From the NCBI GenBank assembly GCA_001600455.1, contig BCKC01000007.1:673394-737393 (forward strand): a stretch of DNA of 64,000 bases. Direction: 5' to 3'. Origin of the DNA: Endocalyx cinctus. Lineage: Eukaryota > Ascomycota > Sordariomycetes > Amphisphaeriales > Apiosporaceae. Below are positions 35,858-47,362 of this stretch, piece after piece. Both the position numbers and the translations under genes were made by a program. How positions within the stretch are numbered: position 1 is the stretch's first letter; each line of letters opens with the position of its first letter. Below the pieces are notes generated by a model, which was not told the DNA's origin, searched no databases, and saw only the letters and a list, made by a program, of their open reading frames with translations.

Positions 35858-38800
35858 CTTGGGTGCATACATAACTAGGTATATATATACTTGTACTAAC
35901 AAACATATATAGAATCATGGAGAGGAAGGTTAAAAAAAAAAAAAAAAAAAAGAGAGAGAGATTCATTTAACTGATCGCTCATTTTGGCTCAGTTATATAC
36001 GTAGGTATCTCTGATGACTACGAGATTGGAAATCCACTAGATACAAAGTCTCTAGCAACCCGTGAACCCCAACAAAACGTGGCACCCATCGATCGATTAC
36101 GTTCCAAATATGTAGTATGTATTATATTATGTACGTGTCTTTGAACCTCTACTTGTATACTAGGGTTGATGATTGAAACCACTTTCCCAAACAGGTTTGA
36201 TCAGGTCCGAGTCTTCCTTTTTTCCCTTCTCCCTTTTTTCCTTTGTTTTTTTTTTTCTATTTTTTCTTCTGTTCTCTCTGTATCACCACATATAGTGAGT
36301 TTAGGTATGTATATCTTTTCTTTTTCCTCTTTTTCATAAATTATGCGTAAATAATAATGTTCAGCCTTGTTGGTCCCTATTTTGTATAAGCACCATGTCA
36401 TATCCACACTCCTCACCCCCCATTTTGTCTCCTTACATACTTGTACTTAAGTACATACTGCTTATACATACCAAAATTTCCGGCAAAATATTTTGGGCCT
36501 GTCAGAGATCGACATGTGGACGACAACGGTCAGAGCGGTCCTCCCATCCTGCAAGCACTTTTCCCATTAAAATGGTACCCTTGACTATTTATTCATTTAT
36601 CGTTTTTATTTTATCTCTTTTTGGTTGATTACCTACCATCGTCAATATATCGAAACCCTAATCTCTAACAACTGGGTACTGGGTGACTGGGTACTGTCCA
36701 AATCCGGAAATTATTTGAGCCGAGGCTCTTTGTTTGGGCTGGTCTCCCGTCTTGTCCGGTATCATCCTGACTTCTAATCCATGACTTTGCACCGTAAGGT
36801 TGGTATTCTCTCAACCCACGCCAAGCTTACTTTCATTTTTTTTTTTCCTCAGGTGAGTACGTACGTAGGAAATGAAATAATAATACCTCATCTTTTTTTT
36901 TTATCCCAACCAGATGAGATTACTAGTACTATTGTGGTGTATACAGTTGCCTACACGAACAGCCCACGCAGTATGTCACTCACTCAGCCTGCCCTGGAAT
37001 ATCTCACATAAGCCACGGCCCGCCCAGTCGGAAAGAGCCTTTTCTTCTACAACTAAATATATATACTAAGCAGTATCTACTAAATATACGTGTAGAGGTA
37101 TATATATACACTACAATATGGTAAATTTCTTCACTTGGGCTGTTCCGTCATATTTGTCCCTGTCTCCCTTCCTTCATGGGCTTAGTTCATCTTTATTAAT
37201 ATACTGGCCCCCCGAATCCTACCCCACCCATCCTGACGACCCGAATAATTTTTTTTTGAATTAAAACGAAGAAATTTTTTCTTCTTATCTGAGAAGTGAT
37301 GACATGTCATAAAACGAAAAGGGGAACTTTGCTGGTCATCTGCGCAGGAACCCGCCCTTTCCATAGGCTCGGTTGCTGCCAAATGCGCCTCTCGCAAACC
37401 GTGGGGTTTTGGCTTAGCTTACATCTATTATCTCTCCCCCTTCTTTTATATACGTGTATGTAACATAGGCATCTACATCTACATATATATGCGTACTACA
37501 CCATCTATATTTGCTAGAGGAAATTGAAAAGGCCGCATGTATTTCCAACACGTGTTCCTACATAAAACGTACGCGCATGGTTGGCACTTACATATTATGA
37601 CCCTTGTCGGTCGTGTCCTCTTTTGAACCGGAGTAGTCAGCCAGCCTATTGTTTGGGAAATAACATATACACACACTGACGGAGGACGGACTCCCTCAAC
37701 TGCCAACTAATATTCACCACAACTATGAGTTTCACTGGACTGTATCAAGTTGAGACGTTCACCTGAGCCATGCCGCCTTTAGCCTAAGCCTGACCTGAGC
37801 TGCCTCCTAGCTTTGCCCAATCTTGCTTGCATAATTTAAGCCCGTAATAAGCGTATACTGTACAAACGGTTTCGTTACCGATTTTAAGTTTACGGTGTGA
37901 TGCGCTCTGACCATACCGCGAGTGCTTCAGGAAGGTCTGCGCCTTTCTACCGCTCTAGCTTAACTACCGGCGACGCGATGATTTCAATTTCCATACATCT
38001 ATTCATAAATTCGTGTATTCATATATTCATATATCTATCTGAAAATATATGTTTTATACTCATACCTCGTGTGGAGTATATCTGTCTATATAAGTCGATC
38101 ACACCGCAGAACATTTGGCCCCCATCTCATCTTTCTGGCGTGCAAGGCTTGACCGAGACATTCTCGCTCATTTTGTATAAACTTAAAATAACTTCCGCGA
38201 CAACAGCGGTCTACAAAAAAATCGTAAAGGTGTTGTAGCCCTTGAAAGTTCTCAAGCTAGCTTGGGTCTTTTGCTATTACTAGCGCGCGGGGCGCGACGA
38301 CTTTGTAAAAGAAAACTAGCCGTGAACACCGATATACTCAAGAAGATGTGAATACCCAAATAATCTAGCTGGACATGCTTCACCTGCGGTCGCTGATGCT
38401 TTTGGTCCAAGCCTTTCCTATTATAATCTTCTCAAGCTTTCTTACAATCCGCAGTGACGCAGGAAGATAACATTCCGCAATATGGTTCGACAGAGGTACA
38501 CCGTAATTATGGCATCATGATATTATCTGAGGCTGTGTCAATCATCAGCCTTTCGACTACTTACCAAGACCGGTGCCACAGTCTATCAATATATCACAAG
38601 TATTGTATCACCGGTAGTGAATGTGGGACACTTTTTTTTTGGCGGATTTCCTTCCTGGACCTGCCGCCCCTCTCCGGGATCCGCTGCACTGGGGACTTTT
38701 TTTTTTCTATGGCGCTCTCGGTATCGTGGAATAGGCAAGACCGAGAAAGTGAAATCGGGTATCAAAGAAACCTACGCGTACAGTAACGCAGCAAGCCAAG

Positions 38801-39028
38801 TCAAGACTATACTACATCCGCCCTTTGCTAGGCAGCAAAAACTTGTCAATTACTGACCAACTAAGCAATTTTTACACGTATCACCTCCGTCGTTGTCGTT
38901 GTCATCGTCACCGATACCTGAATTCCTCTATAGTATCCAGACCTCGACACGTGAGCATAACCTCCGCACAGAATACACTGGTCACCTATAACTTGAAGGC
39001 AAACATGAATTACCTTGAATAAACAAAT

Positions 39029-39253
39029 ATGACGTATTTCGATGATTCGTCTGTCGAATCGAGGAACATCACTATATCCAGCCCATCTTCAGCCCGCTGT
39101 CGGCTCGTTATCCACGAGACTACGACACAGACCGACGGAGAAGCGTCGGCTTCGATGGGCCAAGGGATAATCATTGACTTCAGGGTCCCGTTCGCTCTCC
39201 ATCGATATGATGATGAGATTTGCATTCTTGTGGGGAGATGGGGGGGTTTATAA
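39029..39253 (+). CDS. Small ORF of 74 residues, coding-like, unknown
   Basis: An ATG-initiated frame with mixed, soluble composition (for example SSARCRLVIHETTTQTDGEA) and a higher GC level than the DNA on either side. No homologue is recognised, and no further exon could be joined with confidence. It may be a small protein, the first exon of a lost gene, or chance. The opposite strand is also open over the same bases, which lowers confidence. Confidence 0.25.
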   Translation: MTYFDDSSVESRNITISSPSSARCRLVIHETTTQTDGEASASMGQGIIIDFRVPFALHRYDDEICILVGRWGGL

Positions 39254-41684
39254 ATGGGGCGTATGCATTATAACTTTATAGCTAAGCTACCCTTTCTTCT
39301 TTGATGATTGATCAATCTCCCTCAGATGCCAATGACTTGGACCCTCCACGTCGGTAGATAATATCAAGAATTATGATGTATGAGCTACCCTTTCCTTGGC
39401 TGTGTTACTCGCCCAAGAGTTTCCACGCCTCGAGGGTGCTGGAGCTCTTTGTAATTAGAGCAAAGGAAGAGCCCCGGGATCTTCTTCGTATTTTTCATAA
39501 AAAGCCTTGGTCAACGATATGGTGGGTTTCATTTGCGTAAACTTTTTGTCCTCGTTTTTTACGAGAGGGTCATTCCAGCAAGTTTTTCACGTATATGTGT
39601 AAACTCCTGTCGTCTATTCCACAAGGAAAAGAAAGGGGGAGAGGGGTAGAGGGGGTGGTGGTTCCACTAGCGCTCGCTTCGTTTTTAGTATTTCACGTTT
39701 TTTACTGTCTTTGTCTGTTGTTACGGAGTACAGCACGTTGTTTTTGCTTCTGCATAACTTTTATTATTATTATTTTTAAGCATAACTCATCTGCTACGAC
39801 GGCTGGACGGATGAATAAAACCGCTGAGTTGGCAGGCTTAGGACTAAGCATAAAACAGCAGGTGGGCTATACCCAATTTGCACTTCTCCATTTCCAAGTT
39901 CCCTGCTCTTCCGTTCCTCACATGACACAAGCCTTTACCGGTCTACCGGTCTACGGGATTTCATTGCTCGCTACACGTACGCCTTGTTCACTCGCACAAG
40001 CAGTGTGCTACTGAGATTTGGTGTAAGACAGGCAGGCTAGCACGGGCTGGTTTTCATGCTTAAGTGTGGCTCCATATGAAGTTAGGAGGAATTATGGGAG
40101 AGACACTACGAAGTTAAAAAAAGATCCATATTACCTCAGAATAGTCTATTACGAAGACGGTATGTTTACATCTCCTCAGACAATAATCTAAATGAAAAGG
40201 TAAGCTCGGAATTGTAAACCAGAAAAAAAAAAAAAAAAAAAAAACGCCATCTTAACGATCTGGGCAAGCATGAATAATCCCATAAATCGTTCAGGTCAAC
40301 TGCCAGTTTAGCTCCATCTCCCCAACGACAGAGATGGTAAGAGGACGTCATGAATTACACCATCAGCTCTAATTTTGATCTAACACTTTGAAAACAAGCG
40401 ATTAAATAAAAGAATTGTTCAGTGCGGGATTTTATATATTACACTGATACCGTAAGGACTAGCCTTGCAAGGGAAAAATGAAAATCAAATAAAAAAATAA
40501 ACAACAGCCTTACCTGTTGATCTTAACGATCGATCGACGAATATGACGTCAGGAACCTTCGTGATTTTCACAACTTGTCTGTGTTTCTTTTTCCTCTCTT
40601 TTTCTTTTGTTTCTCTGACCCCTTTTTTATTCATGGCGTCGATTGCCTAAAGTAGTGATAGATCTATGGTTGTCCGCACAACGAGTACACAGAATGTGTA
40701 CATTGTAAATACCTACATAATATTCCCCTGCTAGGAAAAATATAAGTTTGTTTATAAGCTACGCAGACTCGGTTTAAGAAAATTTGCTGACTATAGGAAA
40801 AAGGGAAGCAATACCTTTAGATGATTTTATATATATATATAGAAAGATACACTTTGAGAGCATTATGTACTTGCAAGACAATATAATCAAGCATAAATAC
40901 CTAGTCGAACTCGCTTTTAGCAACTATATCCACCCATATGTTTGGTTTAATTCCAACAAGACTTGGTTTGAATGCTCATACTCTCTAACTTTTATGGAGA
41001 GAAGGGTTTGGTCAGAGATGAGATGTTCGATATCCATCTATTAAATTAACAAGGATAAAGAAATAAGAAACGTAGTTGGAAAAATAAATAGAAATCCAAA
41101 AGACAAGAAAGGGGAAATGCCTGGAGGAGCAAAAAAGTATTAACCCACGAAACGCCAAATCGCCAAATCGCTTAGAATGTAGCCTCGCCTCTCATATCAT
41201 AATATCCTAACGAATCAACCAGCCGCCCCGGCCTCCCATGCTCCTCATCAAGTTACCTCGTGTCATCTCATACCGTCCATCTATCCGCTTGTACATGCGA
41301 GGGCTAAAGTGGAATAAAGCAAAATAAAGTGAGAATGCTAGCAATAAATTTCAGGGGTGGACAAGTTTGACCTCGTCTTTTCCTCCCCCCCCCATGTTCT
41401 CTCCTTATGCACTGTTCGTCTTATCGGTGATATGTAGATAAATGTTGGGTGATAGATAAAATACCAAGACAAGCAAGTGCCAGGTTTAGGGTTAAGGTAG
41501 GTAGGAAGGTAGGAGAGGTGTCGTATGGATCAAGGTTTGTATACATAAAGATATATAACTGCGCTGAAGATGAGTCGATAGGAAATGCCACATTAAGATA
41601 TATAAAGTGATACATAGGTATTTCGATGGTGAGATGGGCAAATAGATGAAAATGTGAAATAGATAAAGATAAGTGGACACCAAG

Positions 41685-44600
41685 TTAACGACTTGAACCG
41701 TAGCCCTGTCCATAATGGGCGATAGCAACCCCAGATGGATGAGCACCTTGACCATGATGATGGCCGCCGTCTTCATACACTTTGAATTCTGGCCCTCGGT
41801 TATGGTCATCCCTACCCGTACCGGAGCTGGTACGTGGACGACCACTACCGACTGTGGTAACAATAGCAGCAGCGGTAGCAGTCGACGAAGCCCAGGCACG
41901 TTGTGTACTAGGATATTCACTTGGGGTGCTAGACGAAGCGGAAGCCTGGCTTTGGTTCTCGTCGTTTTCCATCTGCTGCTTGTTCTCGTCCATCGTAGCA
42001 TTGTCGTTAGGACGAGAATGAGGGTATGGTATTAATCCCAAGAACCTGAGCTCTTCGTCATTCTCGTCCTTTTCTTGGTCATTGTCGTCGCTCATTACGG
42101 CATCTGCATCGACGTGTATATCGATATGATTGTCATCATCTTCATCGTTGCGTTCCTGCGGCGACCTCGGTCGGACGCTGAGATCCATGTCAAGGTCTAG
42201 GTCTGGGTCCCTGTTTTCCTCGTCCTCGATACCTGGCCACGGTTCGTCTTCCGGGAGACGTACGTGCGCATCAAGATCACTTCCATCTTGCCACGAGGAG
42301 GACGAGTCTTGAGAATCATCGATATCTAACATATCATTATCGTGATAATCGTCAAATCTCATCCCTAACTCCTCTTCCGTCTCAAAGCCGCTTCCATCCT
42401 CCTCTTCCTCGTCATCCTCTAAGATGAGGATACCGCTCCCGTTTCCACGATGAGATGATCTCGTGTCAATGAACGGCGCGTTACTGTATGGAGTGGCGTA
42501 GAACGGAGTTGTGGCGCGTCCCGGATTCCCTGCACCTCCTCCGTAGCCGTCAGATAGGGCATGCTGCATAGGTCCCGGGCTAGGCGAAGCTGTCCAACGC
42601 GGCGTATACCTATTCCGTAAACGTACAGACGGCGACCGCGTGCTCTTCCGTGGCTTTGCTAAAGCAACGATGTGACGTGAAGACGGCGGAACCCGCGCGA
42701 CTTGGGGTGATGCTCGACGGTCGTAAGGATGATGAATATTATTCATGTTGTATGAGGTGGTCCGTCGTTTTATTGGAACAGGAGCAGGCGAAACCATGGA
42801 AGGCGCGGCAGCTGGAGGCATGGAAGTTGTACGAATATGCGGAGGCCGCGGGAAGACTTGGCGTTCCTTGAGTATAGATGGGGATTGTGCTCTGAATCCA
42901 CGCGTACTGCTCCCCGAGCGAATGAACGGGAAGGCGGCTTGCGAGGGAGATGCCGACATACCACGTTGCCATACGGCCGTGCGCTGAGCGGCTTGTAAAC
43001 TACCGGAACGCCGGGAGGAATGCCAGGAACTAGTAGCAAGTGATGGGCCCTGCTCGTCGAGGACTTTGTTCCATACCCAGCATTCTTCTTTCGCGTCACC
43101 CTCGGGTATATCCTGTTGCTCTTGGCTGCTATCTTGAGAATCTTCGTAAACGCGACTTAGCTCGCGCAGCCTTTGCCACGTCCACCCGTTTTCGTAAGCG
43201 TCCAGATCCTGGACGTACGCCTCCGGGTGGGTGATGAAGAGCCTCTGAGTGGCGCCAGCTTTCATGGCCACGCTCGAGCGGAGGAATTGCACGTCCCACA
43301 TAGCTGGCGTGACCATCTCAGCCGGTGATAAGAATCGGAGTCTTGAGTTTTTATGGATCTTGCGCAGCGGAATCCACGGTGATTGGAGACCTAGAAACTT
43401 TGTCGCACGCTGACGTACCGTGGAGCCGTGGTGCACGTTTGCTTGGACGCGCGAGAAGGTACGGAAGAGCGTGCCGAAGGCGTCCGACATGGCCTGTTGC
43501 ACACTCCGCGCATCGGGACCGCGAACGGTGATATTTTTTATGAGACCGCGGCTGCGAAGACGTTGCCCGATCATCTGATCGGGTGCACAGGCACGTGCGA
43601 GCAGCCAGTCTGATTCGATCTCAGGTCCACCCCAGTCGCTGAAACCCGGCGACTCCGCTTCTACGGGGTTGGACCAGCTACTCGTAGGCAGCTGTGTCCA
43701 GAAGTCAGGCTCCATGACTCCGCTAGTGCTACCGCCGGATAAACGTTGGCTATTGTTGAGCTCGTGGTGTTCAAGCCACACGTTCTTCAGCGGAAAAGGG
43801 AAGAATATAACTTCAACTTCCCAGGGACGAGTGTAAGACGGAAATGACGATAGACCTTGCAGTTCACTTAGCTGCTCCCTAAGAGAATGGAGTTGGCTGA
43901 CGAGCTCTGCACGGTCCATGGTGTGGACGCTGCTACAGCTCGTTGATATAGACAAAACACTTGTAGTGTCATCAACGCCGAGCCGCCGTCTCGAGTGGTG
44001 GTGATGGGAGACGGAAGCATTACTACTGGTATCATTCAAGATTTTCTCTACCTCTTCTACTCGCGTTTCCAGCTCAGTTACTCTGAGATCAGTATGATCG
44101 TGCTTCTCATGGCAGTTGTCATGGCTGGCGCTGGAAAAGGAGACGCTCTCAAGATTCCCCAGACGCTGCTCGTGACCTTGGACCGCGTTGGACAATAACC
44201 GAAACGCATCTCGGTTCACTCCCGAGCTGGGCGTCGGACTTTGCCTCTCAGATGCGATGGTATGTCGCGAAGACCTTGGAGTATTAGTGACGGTCTGTTC
44301 GTCATCGTGTAGGGAAGGGTCAACATTAGGGTCCGCGACATCCTCGTCCTCCGACAGAACGGTGGCAGCGCCATCGTTCTCCTTAAGGGTATCCCGCGAT
44401 TTGGAAGACCTGACACCACTTAGTGTCTGGAGTCCTTTGCCCGAAAATGGGCGCAAGTATCTCATCCGTGTGGAAGAGGTGGTAGAACTTGGTTGAGAAG
44501 GCATCAAGCATTGACTCGGGATGGGGGGAAGCTCTCCGGTTTCCTGGCCTGGTTCGGATTGAAGTAAATTGGCCCAGCTAAGAGTATCGGGCAAAGATGG

Positions 44601-45200
44601 CTCATTCGCCGGCAAAGTAATAGAGTCACCTGCAGGTTGCATTTGAGCTTCTTCTTCATGGTGATGAGAGAGAGGAGCGGGAGCATTATCAAACGGAAAG
44701 AAATCCACGGATTGTCCTGGGCCTTGTCCTTGTCCAGTTCCGGATGGTAATTTCAAAGATAGATCCGGCATGACGGGGGTTAGCGGTTCTCGGTTAGTCC
44801 TGGGCCGCTCATTCTCCTGACCATTAGTATAGGGATTGGTTATAGATCCGGCCGTCGCGGGTATTTGGCCGTCGCGTACATCATCATGGTAACACGCGTG
44901 GTGAGAGCACATACACCACGCAGTCTGGCTCTCTAAGCCAGAGACGTTACTATAAGGGAATGCATTGGCAGATGGGGATAGAATCCCCGGCGCATTTCCT
45001 CTGTCTATTCGAGCGGGCGCGCCGCGAGTCCAGAAACGACGACATCCGCATTTGGCTCCATTAGCGCCGGGTGTCAGGTCGACGAAGTTGCAGGGCCCGG
45101 TGGGAAGAATAGGCAAAGCCGTCGCTATAGGTGGTGCATCGGTATAAATGTTGAAGAAAGAAGAGCTCGGGAGCTGGAAGTCGGGGGCGGGTTCTGCCAT
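41685..45200 (-). CDS. Large protein of unknown function with N-terminal Cys/His motif
   Basis: A single frame of 1171 residues from the ATG at 45200. The N-terminus carries a Cys/His set: Cys37, then Cys51-x-Cys53 in KCGCRRFWTRG, then Cys96-x-Cys98-x-His-His-x-Cys103-x-His105 in WCMCSHHACYH. The spacing suggests a metal-binding fold. Residues about 345-450 include a short heptad-rich coil. Residues about 460-710 form the most folded-looking block (VEVIFFPFPLKNVWLEHHEL, followed by SDWLLARACAPDQMI). The C-terminal third is disordered and strongly acidic. I recall similar proteins in other filamentous ascomycetes but not a characterised one. No signal peptide or membrane helix is visible. The leader upstream of the ATG is short of stops, but no better start is seen. 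Confidence 0.85.
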   Translation of the reverse strand: MAEPAPDFQLPSSSFFNIYTDAPPIATALPILPTGPCNFVDLTPGANGAKCGCRRFWTRGAPARIDRGNAPGILSPSANAFPYSNVSGLESQTAWCMCSHHACYHDDVRDGQIPATAGSITNPYTNGQENERPRTNREPLTPVMPDLSLKLPSGTGQGQGPGQSVDFFPFDNAPAPLSHHHEEEAQMQPAGDSITLPANEPSLPDTLSWANLLQSEPGQETGELPPIPSQCLMPSQPSSTTSSTRMRYLRPFSGKGLQTLSGVRSSKSRDTLKENDGAATVLSEDEDVADPNVDPSLHDDEQTVTNTPRSSRHTIASERQSPTPSSGVNRDAFRLLSNAVQGHEQRLGNLESVSFSSASHDNCHEKHDHTDLRVTELETRVEEVEKILNDTSSNASVSHHHHSRRRLGVDDTTSVLSISTSCSSVHTMDRAELVSQLHSLREQLSELQGLSSFPSYTRPWEVEVIFFPFPLKNVWLEHHELNNSQRLSGGSTSGVMEPDFWTQLPTSSWSNPVEAESPGFSDWGGPEIESDWLLARACAPDQMIGQRLRSRGLIKNITVRGPDARSVQQAMSDAFGTLFRTFSRVQANVHHGSTVRQRATKFLGLQSPWIPLRKIHKNSRLRFLSPAEMVTPAMWDVQFLRSSVAMKAGATQRLFITHPEAYVQDLDAYENGWTWQRLRELSRVYEDSQDSSQEQQDIPEGDAKEECWVWNKVLDEQGPSLATSSWHSSRRSGSLQAAQRTAVWQRGMSASPSQAAFPFIRSGSSTRGFRAQSPSILKERQVFPRPPHIRTTSMPPAAAPSMVSPAPVPIKRRTTSYNMNNIHHPYDRRASPQVARVPPSSRHIVALAKPRKSTRSPSVRLRNRYTPRWTASPSPGPMQHALSDGYGGGAGNPGRATTPFYATPYSNAPFIDTRSSHRGNGSGILILEDDEEEEDGSGFETEEELGMRFDDYHDNDMLDIDDSQDSSSSWQDGSDLDAHVRLPEDEPWPGIEDEENRDPDLDLDMDLSVRPRSPQERNDEDDDNHIDIHVDADAVMSDDNDQEKDENDEELRFLGLIPYPHSRPNDNATMDENKQQMENDENQSQASASSSTPSEYPSTQRAWASSTATAAAIVTTVGSGRPRTSSGTGRDDHNRGPEFKVYEDGGHHHGQGAHPSGVAIAHYGQGYGSSR

Positions 45201-47362
45201 TGAGCTACGCGCTCGAAGGTCTGGAGCATTGGAATCGAGGTGTTGGATAAGAAGTGGGATTGAGGAAGTGGGATTGATCAGAGTTGATGGGGAATGTACC
45301 CCGTATTTATTGCCGTCGACAGAGATAAGAAAGACGAAAGAATCCTAAGCGACCGTGCCAGACGCAGCTGGGTCGCGATCCAGGAAAATATCTAGTACAT
45401 GGCACTGCAGCTGGTTAGCTCTAAACTTAATAGTATTTTCCTCTCAACTTGTATCAATTAGACTAGGTATACGCCAGATTGTATTACCATTACCACCGTC
45501 TTATGATATTTAGTGAGAATGAAAAAAAAAAATAAAATAAAAAAGGCCAAAAGGACCTACTATGGACGGGAGAGAGTATGCTATCTTTATGTTCGAGAGG
45601 CAACGGTAGAAAACCGTGGATGATCAAGGCGCAACGGGACGGATGTAGGTGTGGAAAGATGAATTGAGGTTGAAAGTGAGGCGTCCAAGATAGGATTGGC
45701 CCAAGACGGCAAAGGCAAAGGCAAGTAAGAACTTAGGCGGCAGAGGAGAAAAGGTGATGGGTGGTGGGGGGTCAAGGGTGATTCGAGTAAGGAATGTCGT
45801 GTACTGTACAGTATTAGAAGGATTGGGTTATCAGGAGGGGCGTGTACGTGGTAATTAATTTTAAAGAGGCATAAACCAGTATCAATGATAATTATTTAGT
45901 ATTTTATATACCTGTAAATTAGTGTATATAATGGATATACCTAGGTAAGTATTATATATAATATATACGTACTTAATATGTAAGGGATAGACGCCATAAC
46001 ATCAACTTTGACATCTTATGAAGTCGTCAGTTTAAAGAGGTATGACTCGATAGCAACTCGCAGGCTGCCTACGTCCTACGTGGGTGGTTGGGTCGACTTG
46101 AGTTGCCCACTTCAGAATACTTGCTTCAGGTAGGTGTAGGGTAGCGTCTTGATGAAGAAAGATGGGCTTACTTACATGTCTGCATCTATCTGCATGTTTG
46201 AGTTATGCATTTTGATTTGTAGTGTAAACGTATTCATCCACCCTTAAAGATAATTCTACAGTGTATAATTTAATTGACAGTTAATATACTCCCCCAGTCC
46301 CCTAGCAGCCTAGCCGGGGCTTTTGTGCCACTTAACGCGTCTTCCTCGACCAGTCAGGATTGTTTGTTGGCCAGATATGCCAGGATATATTTTCGCGGTG
46401 CGCGAAGTGGTAATGCCCCTATTGGATGAAAATTGTTAAGATTCCCTGCTTGGAGGGGGAATATCCCTAGTGCACGTACTGAAGGTTTCAACCCTGAGTA
46501 TCATCTCTTTTTTCACCGCATAAAATAATACAAATTGACCGAGTATCTTCACAGATAGTTACCTCGTAATTGTGAATTTCATCCTTGAAATAAAGTGTGA
46601 TCGCCTCACATTTGATCTGACCCCTAACCAAAACTCAACATTTCAGGGAAATATCGGCCAAATTTCATACGTACAGAATGATTACCTCGACAAGTGAGGC
46701 GATCAACGCGCCCCACGAACGCATGAAACATAAGACATAGTTGAGTAAAAAAAAAAAAAAAAAAAAAACTAGGCGATCATTTTGTTATTGGGTCAGCCTC
46801 AAAACTGTGATTGTGATAATAGTTCGTATGCACTACATGCAGCTTATCCTAATACCTAAGAATAAATAACGAGCAGGTGCTTTTACTCTCGGAGTCATCA
46901 CGGCTATCGGTGCAATACCAAGCACGTCAAATATGACTCAATCACTCAATTTGTATGCCCCATTGGCCAATGGCTAGATGAAATGTCGTCAGCATTGCAA
47001 TACAGCTAGAATCCGGGCGACTGTTAGTCAAATCTGCATCATTAATTCGGTAGTCGGGCGTACTTAATACACTCATTGGAGGATATGTCCTCTCGTAAGA
47101 TTTTGTGATATTGTTGTTTGCATAGAGGCGACATCTGGGTGCCCTGGGTGACCGGGTAGCTAGGCAGTGCTTAGGTGGAATATATGATAGTTGGGAGATA
47201 ATAAGCCGTGTTCTAATAGGTACTATCTATAACTTTGGTATATATGCTAATAACAAGATGATGATGATGATATGGTAATGTTACACGATAAGATTGCGTC
47301 TTATCCTCTACCAAATAATGTATTCACCCCTCCGATCGTTCATATGATCATTCGTCCATTCA
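45201..47362. other. Intergenic, AT-rich
   Basis: Upstream of the 1171-residue gene and downstream of the next - strand gene. It contains A-tracts (45520-45542; A22 at 46747-46768), a TACCTAGGTA unit near 45950 and a GATGATGATGAT stretch near 47258. The frame at 45587-45775 has low-complexity Ser/Pro/Leu composition and was not accepted. Confidence 0.5.

Larger units (their letters stand above)
34057..41684. other. Gene-poor 7.6-kb region
   Basis: The longest stretch without a supported gene. It is AT-rich, with A/T homopolymers (34318-34332, 35932-35952), an AT dinucleotide run (35826-35857), TACTTAAG tandem units (35570-35594) and TAGGTACCTAGG units (35660-35705). One block of higher GC and open frame at 39029-39253 is listed separately. 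Frames at 36395-38240 and 39595-40014 have stop-rich surroundings and hydrophobic random-like products, so they were not accepted. Confidence 0.55.

Noticed and set aside
39595..40014. 139-codon + frame in the gene-poor block
   Set aside because: Product is a patchwork of Cys/Phe/Ile-rich simple sequence with no domain and no coding bias.
41481..41495. TTAGGGTTA-like word downstream of the 1171-residue gene
   Set aside because: A single copy, not a tandem array, so it is not a telomere or interstitial telomere tract.
45587..45775. 62-codon - strand frame
   Set aside because: Ser/Pro/Leu low-complexity product without splice or promoter context.
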